Positions 1-9,586 are shown, counted from the first letter of the stretch. The stretch: DNA of 64,000 nucleotides from Roseomonas sp. OT10 (GCF_020991085.1 NZ_CP087719.1:1818001-1882000), one strand, 5' to 3'. The notes: generated by a model from the sequence alone, not told the origin. Numbers and translations: made by a program.

Positions 1-40
1 CCGGCCTAGCGTGCTGTTCCCTGACATGAGGAGGAAACGA

Positions 41-802
41 ATGCCCAATGCGGTGAAGCAGGCCTGGAAGGCAGGACGCGGGACGGTCAACGGGTGGCTG
101 TCCATCCCCTCCGGCTTCAGTGCCGAGGTGATGGCCCAGGCCGGCTTCGACAGCCTGACCGTGGACATGCAGCACGGCGTGCAGGACTACCATTCGATGG
201 TGGCCTGCTTTCAGGGCATGCAGCCGCACGGCGTCGTGCCGATGGTGCGGGTGCCGTGGAACGAGCCGGGCATCATCGGCAAGGTGCTGGATGCCGGCGC
301 CATGGGCGTCATCTGTCCCATGATCAACACGCCGGAGGAGGCGCAGGCCTTCGTCGCCGCCTGCCGCTACCCGCCGCTCGGCAACCGCAGCTTCGGCCCC
401 ATCCGCGCCGGCATCTACGGCGAGGCCGGGACCTATTTCGGGACGGCGAACGACGACGTCGCCGTGATCCCCATGATCGAGACCCGCCAGGCGCTGGACA
501 ACCTCGACGCCATCCTCGACGTGCCGGGGGTGGATGCGATCTATGTCGGCCCGTCGGATCTCGGCATCTCGCTGGGCCTGCCGCCGCGCATGGACCGCGA
601 GGAGCCGGAGATGCTGGGCCATTACGAACGCCTGGTGAAGGCGACGCGCAGCCGCGGCCAGGGAATCGGCATCCACTGCGCCTCCGGCGCCTACATCCGC
701 CGCATGCTCGACATGGGCTTCACCTTCGGCACGGCGGGCAATGACAGCGGCTCGATGCTGCTGTACTCGCGGGCGCAGGTGCAGGCGGCGCGGGGCGACT
801 GA
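41..802 (+). CDS. HpcH/HpaI-family aldolase
   Basis: Probable class II (metal-dependent) aldolase that splits a 2-oxo-acid aldol to pyruvate and an aldehyde in the cytoplasm. The 253-residue protein has the family landmarks: the base His45 in DMQHGVQD, the metal-ligand stretch PMIETR near residue 145, and GPSDLGISLG, which contacts the carboxylate. The length matches HpcH/HpaI or GarL enzymes. I start at 41, which has GAGGAAACGA just upstream; an ATG at 26 is in frame but lies inside that purine-rich site. The usual acidic residue before His (DxEHG) is Gln here, as in some homologues. The substrate cannot be read from sequence, and no aromatic-degradation genes are adjacent. Confidence 0.85.
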   Translation: MPNAVKQAWKAGRGTVNGWLSIPSGFSAEVMAQAGFDSLTVDMQHGVQDYHSMVACFQGMQPHGVVPMVRVPWNEPGIIGKVLDAGAMGVICPMINTPEEAQAFVAACRYPPLGNRSFGPIRAGIYGEAGTYFGTANDDVAVIPMIETRQALDNLDAILDVPGVDAIYVGPSDLGISLGLPPRMDREEPEMLGHYERLVKATRSRGQGIGIHCASGAYIRRMLDMGFTFGTAGNDSGSMLLYSRAQVQAARGD

Positions 803-829
803 CCGCCCCGGGCGGGGCGGCTCCCGGCC

Positions 830-2398
830 TCAGCTCGCGGCCGTGAGGAGGTGGCGCAGGCGCAGCTCCTCATGGTCCAGCTCCCCGGCCAGGGCCGTCA
901 GCGTCCGCTCCGGCAGCGGCTGCGCCGAGTGGTAGGTCAGCAGCGCCGACCGCCCGGCCCGCAAGGCCATGAGGCGGAGCTGCAGCCGCGCGGTCAGCTC
1001 GGCGCGCGACGCGCCGCTGGCCACGTTGTCGTATACCCGTTCGATGTCCCGGTAGGGCGGCAGCAGGTCGCGGGCGATGGCACCGTCGATCGGGCTGTCG
1101 ATACGCTCCTCCAGCGCCTGCCGCTCCGCATGGGTCACGATGCGCCGGGCCATGGCCTCGGCCGGCGGCATGCCGGCGCGCGGCGGCTCCTCGACGTCGA
1201 GGGCGCGGATCAGCCAGCCCAGCGTCGTGCCCTGCACGACGAGCGTGGCCAGGATGGTGCCGAAGGCCAGGAAGACCAGCAGCTCGCGCTCCGGCATCGT
1301 GGCCGGCAGGGCCAGCGCGGCCGCCAGCGACACCACGCCGCGCATCCCGGCCCAGGCCACCACCGTGACATGCGCGGCGCGCGGCGCGGGCGAATGATGG
1401 GCGAGGGGCGGCAGGCTGCGGGGGATCCAGTTCGTCGGGAAGACCCAGAGGAAGCGGGCCAGGATGACCGTCAGGGACACCGCCAGGGTCAGCCCCAGCA
1501 GATCCGGCCAGCTCCGCCCCGGCAGCCGGTCCAGGATTCCGTTCAGCTGGAGCCCCATCAGGATGAAGACGAAGCTGGTCAGGAGGAACTCGGCGAAGGT
1601 CCATACCGCCGTCAGCTGCACCCGGGTCTCGGCGCTCAGCCGGTCGCGCGCGCGGCGGACCACCACGAAGCCGCCCGTCACCACGGCGATGACGCCCGAG
1701 ACGCCCAGGGCCTCGGCCGCCGCGTAGATGACGAAGGAGACGAGGAAGGAGAGGGAGGTCTCCAGCAGGGTGTCGTTCAGCCGGGCCACCACCCAGGCCG
1801 CGGCGCGGCCGCTGGCCCAGCCCACCGCCACCCCGCCCAGGCTGACGAGCAGGAAGGACAGGCTGGCCTGACCCCAGGATACGCCCCCGGCCGCCAGCGC
1901 GCCCAGCGCGGCGCGGTAGAGCACGAGGGAGGAGGCGTCGTTGATGAGGCTCTCACCCTCCAGCACCGTCACGATGCGCGCGGGGATGCGCAGCCGTTGC
2001 AGCACCGCGCTGGCCGCCACCGCATCGGGCGGGGCCACCAGCGCGCCCAGCGCCACGGCCGCCGGCCAGGGCAGGTCCGGCACCAGGCCCTTCAGCACCA
2101 GGGCGACGCAGGCGGCGGTGAAGAGCACCGCACCCAGCGCGAGCAGCAGGATCGGGCGAAGGTTCTCGCGGAAGGCGTTCCAGTCCGTCCGCCAGGCACT
2201 GGCCTGCAGCAGGGGCGGCAGGAAGAAGGCCAGGGCCAGCTCCGGATCCAGCCGGACGTGCGGCAGGCCCGGGATCAGCGCGATGACCATGCCGCCGACG
2301 ACCAGCACCGCGGCATAGGGCAGGTGCAGCAGCCGGGCCACCAGCGCGCAGCCGATGCAGGCCACGAGCAGCAGCAGCATGGCGTCGAGCAGCACCAT
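830..2398 (-). CDS. CPA1-type Na+/H+ antiporter
   Basis: Inner-membrane monovalent cation/proton antiporter of the NhaP/CPA1 superfamily, 522 residues. About twelve hydrophobic segments fill the first 400 residues. Family signatures are FFLPPLLQASAWRTDW near residue 60, GESLINDASSLVLY near 150 (the Asn-Asp of the ion site) and WAGMRGVVSLAAALALP near 350. The last ~110 residues form a charged, helical cytoplasmic tail. The gene is transcribed toward the preceding aldolase gene (convergent, 27 bp apart) and stands alone. The start is the first ATG of the frame. Confidence 0.9.
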   Translation of the reverse strand: MVLLDAMLLLLVACIGCALVARLLHLPYAAVLVVGGMVIALIPGLPHVRLDPELALAFFLPPLLQASAWRTDWNAFRENLRPILLLALGAVLFTAACVALVLKGLVPDLPWPAAVALGALVAPPDAVAASAVLQRLRIPARIVTVLEGESLINDASSLVLYRAALGALAAGGVSWGQASLSFLLVSLGGVAVGWASGRAAAWVVARLNDTLLETSLSFLVSFVIYAAAEALGVSGVIAVVTGGFVVVRRARDRLSAETRVQLTAVWTFAEFLLTSFVFILMGLQLNGILDRLPGRSWPDLLGLTLAVSLTVILARFLWVFPTNWIPRSLPPLAHHSPAPRAAHVTVVAWAGMRGVVSLAAALALPATMPERELLVFLAFGTILATLVVQGTTLGWLIRALDVEEPPRAGMPPAEAMARRIVTHAERQALEERIDSPIDGAIARDLLPPYRDIERVYDNVASGASRAELTARLQLRLMALRAGRSALLTYHSAQPLPERTLTALAGELDHEELRLRHLLTAAS

Positions 2399-2512
2399 GC
2401 CTAGGCGTCGCCCCCTGCTGTCCCGGCCATGCGGGTGGCTCCGCCTGCCGCGGCGCCGACGGTCATGGGCACCATGCGGCCAGGCCCGGCCGTGCGAAGC
2501 GTCCGCACGGCC

Positions 2513-3943
2513 TCAGACGCGGCCGTAGGTATCCTCGATGCGGACGATGTCGTCCTCGCCGAGGTAGGAGCCGGACTGGACCTCGATGAGGGTGAGGGGG
2601 ATCATGCCGGGGTTTTCCATGCGATGGACGCAGCCCAGCGGGAGGTAGATGCTCTCGTTCTCGCGCAGGAGCACGCGCTCGCCGTCGCGCTCGACGATGG
2701 CGGTGCCGTTGACCACCACCCAGTGCTCGGCGCGGTGGTGGTGCTTCTGCAGGGAGAGCTTGGCGCCGGGGCGGACGGAGATCTTCTTCACCTGGAAGCG
2801 GCTGCCCAGGATCAGCCCCTCGTAGTGGCCCCAGGGGCGGTAGACGCGGCGGTGCTCGGTGGCCTGCGGCACGCCGCGGGCCTTGAGCCGCTCCACCAGC
2901 TTCTTGACGTCCTGCGCCCGCGCCCGCGGCATCGCCAGCACCGCGTCCTCGGTCACCACCACCACCGCGTCGGTCAGCCCGATCACCCCGGTCAGGATGC
3001 CCTCCGAGCGCACGAAGCAGCCCTGGGCGTCCAGCAGCTCCACCGGACCCGTCGTCGCGTTGCCCGCCGCGTCCTTGGGCGAGACCGCCCACAGCGAGTC
3101 CCACGAGCCCACGTCCGACCATTCCAGCGACAGCGGCACCACCGCCGCATGCGGCGTCTTCTCCATCACCGCATAGTCGATCGAGACCGACGGCGCCGCC
3201 CGGAACGCCTCCGCCCCCAGCCGCACGAAGTCCAGGTCGCGCACCGCCTGCCCCATCGCCGCCCGCACCGCCGCCAGCAGCTCCGGCTCCAGCCGCTCCA
3301 GCTCCGCCAGCCAGGTCGCCGCGCTGGCCACGAACATGCCCGAGTTCCACAGGTAGCGCCCGCTCTCCAGGAAGCCGCGCGCCGTCGCCGCGTCGGGCTT
3401 CTCCACGAAGCGCGCCACCCGCTGCACCCCCGCCACCCCCTCCAGCGGCGCCCCCGCCTCGATGTAGCCATAGCCCGTCTCCGGCGCCGTCGGCCGCATC
3501 CCGAAGGCCACGATTGCCCCCGCCCGCGCCGCCTGCGCCGCACGCTCCACCGCCGCGTGCAGCGCCGCGAGGTCCTCCATCACGTGGTCGGCCGCCATCA
3601 CCCACAGCACCGCATGCGGGTCCTCCTCCGCCGCCAGCAGCGCCGCCGCCGCAATCGCCGGCGCCGAGTTGCGCCCCTCCGGCTCCAGCAGGATCCGCGC
3701 CCCCGACACCCCCGCCTCGCGCAACTGCTCCGCCACCAGGAAGCGGTGCGGCTCCGACGCCACCACGATCGGCGCCGCAAACCCGGGCCCCGCGCCCCGC
3801 GCCGCCGTCGCCTGCAGCATCGTCGCCTCGCCCCCCAGCGGCCAGAACTGCTTCGGATACCCCTCCCGCGACAGCGGCCACAGCCGCGTCCCCGTCCCCC
3901 CGCTCAAAATCACAGGCACAAGCTTCGGCTCGGCGGGGGTCAT
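2513..3943 (-). CDS. manC: Mannose-1-phosphate guanylyltransferase / mannose-6-phosphate isomerase
   Basis: Bifunctional type II phosphomannose isomerase/GDP-mannose pyrophosphorylase that supplies GDP-mannose for polysaccharide synthesis. The 476-residue protein has the nucleotidyltransferase signature VILSGGTGTRLWPLSR at residues 11-26 followed by YPKQFWPL, then FVEKPD in the middle. A C-terminal cupin isomerase domain carries KLSLQKHHHRAEHWVVV and ENESIYLPLGCVHRMENPG. No other exopolysaccharide genes are next to it. The 2600-3900 stretch has a strong C bias on the plus strand, unlike the flanking genes. Confidence 0.93.
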   Translation of the reverse strand: MTPAEPKLVPVILSGGTGTRLWPLSREGYPKQFWPLGGEATMLQATAARGAGPGFAAPIVVASEPHRFLVAEQLREAGVSGARILLEPEGRNSAPAIAAAALLAAEEDPHAVLWVMAADHVMEDLAALHAAVERAAQAARAGAIVAFGMRPTAPETGYGYIEAGAPLEGVAGVQRVARFVEKPDAATARGFLESGRYLWNSGMFVASAATWLAELERLEPELLAAVRAAMGQAVRDLDFVRLGAEAFRAAPSVSIDYAVMEKTPHAAVVPLSLEWSDVGSWDSLWAVSPKDAAGNATTGPVELLDAQGCFVRSEGILTGVIGLTDAVVVVTEDAVLAMPRARAQDVKKLVERLKARGVPQATEHRRVYRPWGHYEGLILGSRFQVKKISVRPGAKLSLQKHHHRAEHWVVVNGTAIVERDGERVLLRENESIYLPLGCVHRMENPGMIPLTLIEVQSGSYLGEDDIVRIEDTYGRV

Positions 3944-4076
3944 GGCAGGCAGGTCCTCGAACGGCGGAGCGGATCACCGGCGAAGGCGCCGGAAGGGAAG
4001 GGCGGTGACCGGCGCTACGACCGCGCCTGCTTCCGCAGCAGGAGGCGATCCGCGGCCGCCATCCCGGCCAGGGACC

Positions 4077-4125
4077 GCTCTAGAGCAGATCAGGCGCCGG
4101 GGAAATCGCCGGAACGGATGGGGCC
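4077..4125 (+). repeat. Dispersed CTAGAGC-type intergenic repeat, copy A
   Basis: Contains the palindrome GCTCTAGAGC at 4077-4086, followed by AGATC and, 23 bases later, CCGGAACGGATGGGG. The same two blocks recur in other intergenic spaces (13405, 50943 and, partly, 62043). It lies in the gap between manC and tctA. Confidence 0.5.
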
Positions 4126-4143
4126 GGCCCCGGAAATGACGAA

Positions 4144-4171
4144 GGCCGCCCCGGGAAGCCCCGGGGCGGCC
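4144..4171 (-). terminator. Terminator-like hairpin after tctA
   Basis: Perfect 12-bp inverted repeat (GGCCGCCCCGGG / CCCGGGGCGGCC) with a 4-base loop, about 30 bases past the tctA stop. There is only a weak T-rich tail in the direction of tctA transcription. Confidence 0.6.
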
Positions 4172-4202
4172 TGTCGTTGCGTCCGGACGGGAAGGCCGGG
4201 GC

Positions 4203-5702
4203 CTACTCGGCCAGCGCCTTGTCCTTGCCCTTGCGCAGGCCGGGCAGCAGCATCGCGCCCAGGGCCAGCGCCCCGATCGCCAGCAGCACGGCCGAGATCG
4301 GGCGCTCCACGAAGACGATCGGATCGCCGCGCGACAGCAGCATGGCGCGGCGCAGGTGCTCCTCCATCATCGGGCCCAGCACGAAGCCGATGAGCAAGGG
4401 CGCCGGCTCCATCTTCAGCTTGGAGAAGATGTAGCCGAGGATGCCGAAGATCAGCGTCTGGTACACGTCGAAGACGCTGTTGTTCAGCGAGTACACGCCG
4501 ATCGCGCAGAAGACCAGGATCGAGGGGAACATGTACTTGTAGGGAACCTGCAGCAGCTTCACCCACATGCCGATCAGCGGCAGGTTGATGACCAGCAGCA
4601 TCAGGTTGCCGATCCACATCGAGCAGATCAGGCCCCAGAACAGATCCGGCTGGGCCTCGACCATGCGGGGACCGGGCTGGATGCCCTGGATGATCAGCGC
4701 GCCGACCATCAGCGCCATCACGGCGTTCGCGGGGATGCCCAGCGTCAGCAGCGGGATGAAGCTGGTCTGGGCGGCGGCGTTGTTCGCGCTTTCCGGACCG
4801 GCCACGCCTTCGATGGCGCCGTTGCCGAACTCGTTCCGGCCCTTCGAGACCTTGCGCTCCATCATGTAGGAGCCGAAGGCCGCGAGCGCCGCGCCGCCGC
4901 CGGGCAGGATGCCCAGCACCGAGCCCACGAGCGTCCCGCGCAGCACGGCCGGGGTGGCGCGACGGAACTCCTCGCGGGTCAGCATCAGGCTGCCGACCTT
5001 GCCGCTCATCACCTCGCGCGCCTCGGGGCGCTCCAGGTTCAGGATGATCTCGGCGATGCCGAACATGCCCATGGCGATCGAGACGAAGCCGATGCCGTCC
5101 GACAGCTCGGGGATGCCGAAGGTGAAGCGCTGCTGGCCGGTCTGCACGTCCGTGCCGACCAGGCCGAGCGCCACGCCCAGCACCACCATCGCGATCGACT
5201 TCACCACCGAGCCCTGCGCCAGCACGGCCGAGATGATCAGGCCGAGCAGCATGAGGGAGAAGTAGTCGGCCGGGCCGAAGGAGAGCGCGACCTGCGTCAG
5301 CATCGGTCCGGAGGCCGCGACCAGCAGCGTGGCGACGGAGCCGGCGAAGAAGGAGCCGACGGCCGCGATGGTCAGCGCCGCGCCCGCCCGCCCGTTGCGG
5401 GCCATCTTGTAGCCCTCGAGCGTCGTGACGACCGAGGAGACCTCGCCCGGCAGGTTCAGCAGGATGGCCGTGGTCGAGCCGCCGTACTGCGCGCCGTAGT
5501 AGATGCCCGCCAGCATGATGATGGCGGTGGTGGCCGGCTGCCCGAAGGTGATCGGCAGCAGCAGCGAGATGGTCGCCACCGGGCCGATGCCGGGCAGCAC
5601 GCCGATGGCCGTGCCGATCAGCGCGCCGAGGAGGGCGAAGAGGAGGTTGTCGAGGGAGAGGGCGACGGCGAAGCCGTGGCCCAGATTGGCAATCAGGTCC
5701 AT
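4203..5702 (-). CDS. tctA: Tripartite tricarboxylate transporter, large membrane subunit TctA
   Basis: Large permease subunit of a TTT-family secondary transporter that takes up carboxylates with a periplasmic TctC-type binding protein. The 499-residue protein has about twelve membrane segments and the family motifs GIGPVATISLLLPITFG near residue 40, YYGAQYGGSTTAILLNLPGE near 70 and GIPANAVMALMVGALIIQG near 325. It follows tctB by 16 bp in a two-gene operon. No binding-protein gene is adjacent; the nearest tctC is 10 kb away at 15872. Confidence 0.95.
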   Translation of the reverse strand: MDLIANLGHGFAVALSLDNLLFALLGALIGTAIGVLPGIGPVATISLLLPITFGQPATTAIIMLAGIYYGAQYGGSTTAILLNLPGEVSSVVTTLEGYKMARNGRAGAALTIAAVGSFFAGSVATLLVAASGPMLTQVALSFGPADYFSLMLLGLIISAVLAQGSVVKSIAMVVLGVALGLVGTDVQTGQQRFTFGIPELSDGIGFVSIAMGMFGIAEIILNLERPEAREVMSGKVGSLMLTREEFRRATPAVLRGTLVGSVLGILPGGGAALAAFGSYMMERKVSKGRNEFGNGAIEGVAGPESANNAAAQTSFIPLLTLGIPANAVMALMVGALIIQGIQPGPRMVEAQPDLFWGLICSMWIGNLMLLVINLPLIGMWVKLLQVPYKYMFPSILVFCAIGVYSLNNSVFDVYQTLIFGILGYIFSKLKMEPAPLLIGFVLGPMMEEHLRRAMLLSRGDPIVFVERPISAVLLAIGALALGAMLLPGLRKGKDKALAE

Positions 5703-5718
5703 GGGACGGTTCCGCCGG

Positions 5719-6315
5719 TCAGAAAATGGTGGGCCAGAGCGGGACCCTGATATCCAGCTCGTAGATGAAGACGAACCAGCAGAGCACGCAGAGGAAGATC
5801 ACCATCCCGACCACGCCCAGAGGGGTGTGCGTCTCGTCCGAGAGCGCCGCGACCACGATGCACAGCGTCAGGGCGATGATCAGGCCAAGCGGCTCCAGGC
5901 TCAGCCCGAACAGGGCGAGACCCGCATGCACCAGGGCCAGGGGCCGCCAGCCGGGGGCGATGGCCAGGACCAGCAGCCCGGCGAGGAAGGCGAAGCCGAT
6001 CTGCGACCAGCTGGCCGTGCCGATTCCCATCCGCTCCAGCACCTGCCAGACAATCAGGCCCGTGGCAGTGCCCAGAAGCGCGGTCAGAACCTCCATCCTG
6101 GTCCAGCGCTGCAGTGGATCGGGCCCGCTCTTGAGACCGATTATGACGACGACCGCGCCGAGGGCCAGCAGCAGCCAGAACACCAGCATGGGCATGTAGC
6201 CCGGGCCCATGCGACGCGCCGATCCCAACGTGTGGTCGAGGTTCAGCCAGAGCCCGATGGCGGCTAGCGCGATGAGCAGCCCCCCCGAGATGACGTCCTT
6301 GGCATTAATCTTCAA
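5719..6315 (-). CDS. tctB: Tripartite tricarboxylate transporter, small membrane subunit TctB
   Basis: Small four-helix membrane subunit paired with TctA. I choose a TTG start at 6315, preceded by GGGAGGG at a 4-base spacing, giving 198 residues that begin MKINAKDVISGGLL and go straight into the first membrane helix. The open frame continues upstream, but that extension is Arg/Pro-rich and not family-like. The middle contains the GSARRMGPGYMPMLVFWLL stretch typical of TctB. First gene of the tctBA operon. Confidence 0.88.
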   Translation of the reverse strand: MKINAKDVISGGLLIALAAIGLWLNLDHTLGSARRMGPGYMPMLVFWLLLALGAVVVIIGLKSGPDPLQRWTRMEVLTALLGTATGLIVWQVLERMGIGTASWSQIGFAFLAGLLVLAIAPGWRPLALVHAGLALFGLSLEPLGLIIALTLCIVVAALSDETHTPLGVVGMVIFLCVLCWFVFIYELDIRVPLWPTIF

Positions 6316-6729
6316 CTGACCCTCCCCCCGCACTCGTCCGCGGCAGCCGATCGGGCAAAATGGCAAGAGCCGGCCTGTCCACGCCCTGCCACCGCGTGGT
6401 GACGACCGGGCGGCCGCAGGCCGAGGCGTGCGACCGGCGGCAATCCACGCGGCATCAGGGGCAACCGGCAACCAGGAGACGCCCCGTCCCTCCCGGCCGC
6501 GTGACTTCTCTCATTCCGATGACTGGCTTGCAATGCTTTGGCCTTATGGGGTTTCCATGAAAAATTCGCCATGCGCCCCCGAAGCAACGATCTTTCCCGG
6601 GGAATGGAACGGACCGATGGCGGATCGTCAGGGTACGGACTTGTCCTGCCGCGCCGGCTGGCGCCTCCTGGCGGCCGACGCGGCGCGGTGCCGGGATGCG
6701 GGCCGGCGACGTGAAGGGACGAGGATGGC
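6316..6729. other. 414-bp intergenic region between tctB and the ketopantoate-reductase-like gene
   Basis: Divergent promoter region with no convincing gene. The central part, about 6520-6600, is less GC-rich than the surroundings and probably carries promoters for both directions. I could not settle on specific -35/-10 boxes or an operator. A short tandem GGCAACC GGCAACC occurs near 6460. Confidence 0.5.
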
Positions 6730-7716
6730 ATGAAGATCTGCATTTACGGCGCCGGCGCGATCGGCGGGCACCTGGCCGCCCGCCTGGCGAAGGGCGGCGC
6801 GGAGGTGAGCGTCGTGGCGCGCGGCGCGCAGCTCGCGGCGATCCGCGAGCGCGGGCTGACCGTGCGTGCCCCGGACGGAGATCTGCACTGCCGGCCCGCG
6901 GCCTCCGACGATCCCGCCGCGCTGGGCCCGCAGGATGCGGTGATCGTGACGGTGAAGGCGCCATCGCTGCCCCAGGTGGCGCAGGGGATAGGCCCGCTGC
7001 TGCGCGAGGACACGGCCGTCGCCTTCGTCATGAACGGCATCCCCTGGTGGTACTTCGACCATCACGGCGGATCCCTGGAGGGACGCCGGCTGCCGGAACT
7101 GGACCCCGGCGATGCCGTCCGGACGGCGGTGGGCCTGGGGCGTACCGTCGGCGGCGTCGTCTATTCCGCCTGCACCGTGATCGAGCCCGGGGTCATCGTC
7201 ACCGAGCATGCCAATAACCGCGTCTTCCTCGGGCGGCCGGATGGCGGCCCCAGCCCGCAGGCCGAGGGCATCGCGGCGGCGCTGCGCGGCGGCGGATTCA
7301 CCTCGAAGGTGGTGGACGACATCCGGCGCGAGATCTGGGCCAAGCTGCTGGGCAACCTGACCAGCGGCCCGATCTGCGTCCTGACCCGCCATCCGCTGCT
7401 GACGGCGCTGGAGGAGCCGGCCATCGTGGCGGCACGCTCCGCCATCGCGCGGGAAGGCGTGGCCATCACCAAGGCCCTGGGCCTGGAGCTGCCGGCCGAG
7501 ACCATGGCGACGATCGAGGGCTTCCGCGGCAGCCGCCACAAGCCCTCCATCCTGCAGGACCTGGAGCTGGGCCGGCCGATGGAGGTCGATGCGCTGCTCA
7601 ACGTGCCGCTGCAGCTCGCGCGCATGGCGAAGGTGGAGACGCCGACCCTCGATCTCCTGGTCGCGATGGTGCGGAAGGTGGCGGAATCGGCCGGGCTCTA
7701 CCGGCCCGCCGCCTGA
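6730..7716 (+). CDS. Ketopantoate reductase-like NADPH-dependent 2-oxo acid reductase
   Basis: ApbA/PanE-family dehydrogenase, 328 residues. The N-terminal Rossmann motif GAGAIGGHLAARLAKGG starts at residue 6. The C-terminal helical substrate domain includes IWAKLLGNLTSGPICVLTRH near residue 200. The family includes 2-dehydropantoate 2-reductase (CoA pathway) but also many catabolic relatives. The divergent tctBA transporter suggests an organic-acid catabolic role as much as pantothenate synthesis, so I give no symbol. The start at 6730 has GGGACGAGG upstream. Confidence 0.85.
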   Translation: MKICIYGAGAIGGHLAARLAKGGAEVSVVARGAQLAAIRERGLTVRAPDGDLHCRPAASDDPAALGPQDAVIVTVKAPSLPQVAQGIGPLLREDTAVAFVMNGIPWWYFDHHGGSLEGRRLPELDPGDAVRTAVGLGRTVGGVVYSACTVIEPGVIVTEHANNRVFLGRPDGGPSPQAEGIAAALRGGGFTSKVVDDIRREIWAKLLGNLTSGPICVLTRHPLLTALEEPAIVAARSAIAREGVAITKALGLELPAETMATIEGFRGSRHKPSILQDLELGRPMEVDALLNVPLQLARMAKVETPTLDLLVAMVRKVAESAGLYRPAA

Positions 7717-8654
7717 GCCCCCGGGAGGGGGCGGGGCAGGGCGGTCTGCCCCATCACCCACCCCTCCCAGCGCCGCACCCAGGGGTCCTCGGGCACGAAA
7801 TCCGGCCGAAGGCCGTCCAGCACGCCGATCAGGCCAAGCAGGCCAAGCAGGCTGTCCAGCCGGTCCTCCCCGGCGGCATCGGCGCCGAACCCCGCCTCGA
7901 TGGCCTCGGCGAGCCCCGCATCCGGCACGGCCGAGGCCCTGGCCAGCGCCTCGTGCAGGGCCGGCGCGGCCTGGCGGCGGGCCGGCCAGGACCGCTTGCT
8001 GCCGGCCAGCCGCACGCCGACGTGGCGCATCGCCTCCGCGGGATAGACTTCGGCCAGCACCAGCCGGCCCGGCGCCAGCAACGCGTGCACCCCGCCCTCG
8101 AAGGGCCAGAGCGCATAGGGCGCGCCGCCCGCCAGCGCGGGCGCCAGCCAGTCCCGCCACGCGCCGATCGCCGCCTTGCCCGTCTGGTTCGCCCCCAGGG
8201 TCCAGAACAGCGGCGCCCCGGCCGGCCGCTCCGCCGTGGCCCGGTCGCAGAGGCGCGACAGGCCGTCCGGCCCGCCCAGCCCCAGGGCGGCGGCGTGGCT
8301 CGCCCGCGTCATGCCACGGACCCCGCGCGCCGGGTAGAAGGGGCTGTCGCGCGACACCGCCTCCAGCGTGGCCGCCACGGACCAGAAGCCGGGCCGGGCC
8401 GTCAGGCCGCGCAGGAAGGCCGGGAAGTCCGCCTCCGGAAGCCCTGCGGCATAGGCGCGCGGCAGGCCCAGCGGCAGGTCCAGGCCCAGCACCGCCGGCG
8501 CCCCGTGCGACATCAGCCCGGCGGCCAGCAGGAAAGGGTCTCCCACCGGCCGGGGTGCGGAGAGATGCCAGGCCGCCCCCTGCCGCCGCGCCAGCGTGGC
8601 CCAACGTTTGCGCGGATCGGCCGACCAGTCCGCATGCGCAGCGATCAGATCCAT
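7698..8654 (-). CDS. Conserved hypothetical protein, possibly DUF429-like
   Basis: 318-residue soluble protein that I do not firmly recognise. The N-terminal DLIAAHADWSADPRKRW and VLGLDLPLGLPRAYA, with FWTLGANQTGKAAIGAW and ALWPFEGGVHAL in the middle, loosely recall the RNase H-fold DUF429 proteins; this is a weak resemblance only. The start at 8654 is the internal ATG that leaves 14 bp to the divergent cytochrome b561 gene. Its 3' end overlaps the preceding plus-strand gene by 19 bp, tail to tail. Confidence 0.6.
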   Translation of the reverse strand: MDLIAAHADWSADPRKRWATLARRQGAAWHLSAPRPVGDPFLLAAGLMSHGAPAVLGLDLPLGLPRAYAAGLPEADFPAFLRGLTARPGFWSVAATLEAVSRDSPFYPARGVRGMTRASHAAALGLGGPDGLSRLCDRATAERPAGAPLFWTLGANQTGKAAIGAWRDWLAPALAGGAPYALWPFEGGVHALLAPGRLVLAEVYPAEAMRHVGVRLAGSKRSWPARRQAAPALHEALARASAVPDAGLAEAIEAGFGADAAGEDRLDSLLGLLGLIGVLDGLRPDFVPEDPWVRRWEGWVMGQTALPRPLPGAQAAGR

Positions 8655-8668
8655 GCCAGGATGCCCCG

Positions 8669-9196
8669 ATGCGCTACACGGCGACGGCACGGCTGCTGCA
8701 CTGGCTGACCGTGGCACTGCTGCTGATCCTGGGGAGCCTCGGCCTCTGGATCACGCGCGCCGAACCGGCCGATGAAGAATTCAAGCTGAAGCTCTACAAT
8801 ATCCACGAAAGTATTGGAATTGCGGTTTTTGTGCTGACCGTGATGCGCCTGGCATGGCGCGTGGCCCACCCGCCGCCGCCCTTGCCGGCGGATCTGGCGG
8901 CGGTGCTGCGCCTCGCCGCGCACATGACCCACGCAGCCCTCTACGCGCTGCTGCTGACCATGCCGGTCGTGGGCTTCCTGGCCACGAATGCCTGGGGCTT
9001 TCCCCTGACCTGGTTCGGGCTCGTTCCCATCCCCTCGCCGATCGGGCGGGACGAGACCTGGGCGCCCATCCTGTCGGCGGCCCATGGCTGGATGGCGCTG
9101 GCCCTCGCCGGGCTGGTCGCGCTCCATGCCGGCGCCGCGCTCTGGCACCATCTGGTCCGGCGCGACGACACGCTGCGCCGGATGCTGCCCGGATAG
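8669..9196 (+). CDS. Cytochrome b561 family protein
   Basis: Di-haem membrane cytochrome of 175 residues with four membrane helices. It probably moves electrons between the quinone pool and a periplasmic partner. Haem-ligand candidates are His in ARLLHWL (helix 1), NIHESIG (helix 2), the HMTHAALYALL stretch (helix 3) and ALHAGAALWHH (helix 4). The start at 8669 gives the standard MRYTATARLLHWL N terminus; the longer open frame upstream is a shadow of the opposite gene. Mid-gene codons around 8780-8830 are unusually AT-rich. Confidence 0.9.
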   Translation: MRYTATARLLHWLTVALLLILGSLGLWITRAEPADEEFKLKLYNIHESIGIAVFVLTVMRLAWRVAHPPPPLPADLAAVLRLAAHMTHAALYALLLTMPVVGFLATNAWGFPLTWFGLVPIPSPIGRDETWAPILSAAHGWMALALAGLVALHAGAALWHHLVRRDDTLRRMLPG

Positions 9197-9198
9197 CC

Positions 9199-9417
9199 CT
9201 ATTTGAGCGGGCGCTGCGCCCGCTCCATCAGCCGGTCGAACAGCGCGCGGGCCTTGCCCGGCGGCTTGGCCGGGGCGGCAGGGGCCACGGCCTGGGCCGT
9301 GGCGCGCTCCCGTTCCTTCGACGTCAGCCACTTCTCCAGGCTCATGCCCGCCTTGGCTGCGCGCTTCGCCTCGTAGGCGCGCTGTCCCTCGGTCAGCCGG
9401 CGCTCCGGACCCGCCAT
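9199..9417 (-). CDS. Small basic hypothetical protein
   Basis: 72-residue, Ala/Lys/Arg-rich protein beginning MAGPERRLTEGQRAYEAKRAAKAGMS, with no membrane segment. It may bind nucleic acid, but no known domain is evident. It is convergent with the cytochrome b561 gene, 2 bp apart. Supported by the codon pattern and by filling the gap; the start is the only ATG that fits. Confidence 0.5.
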   Translation of the reverse strand: MAGPERRLTEGQRAYEAKRAAKAGMSLEKWLTSKERERATAQAVAPAAPAKPPGKARALFDRLMERAQRPLK

Positions 9418-9586
9418 GAATGCTCTTCCCCTGTCGCGCCGATGCCAGCCGGCGCCCCTCTGCCCCGGCGCCGGCGGGCCATGCTGGGGCCCACGGCACG
9501 CCGCTCCGCCGCGTCTTTCGCGCGACGGCCGGCATGGGGCAAGGGGCGGGCTTGCATCGCAGGCGGCCCGGGTCCACGGGAGGGGC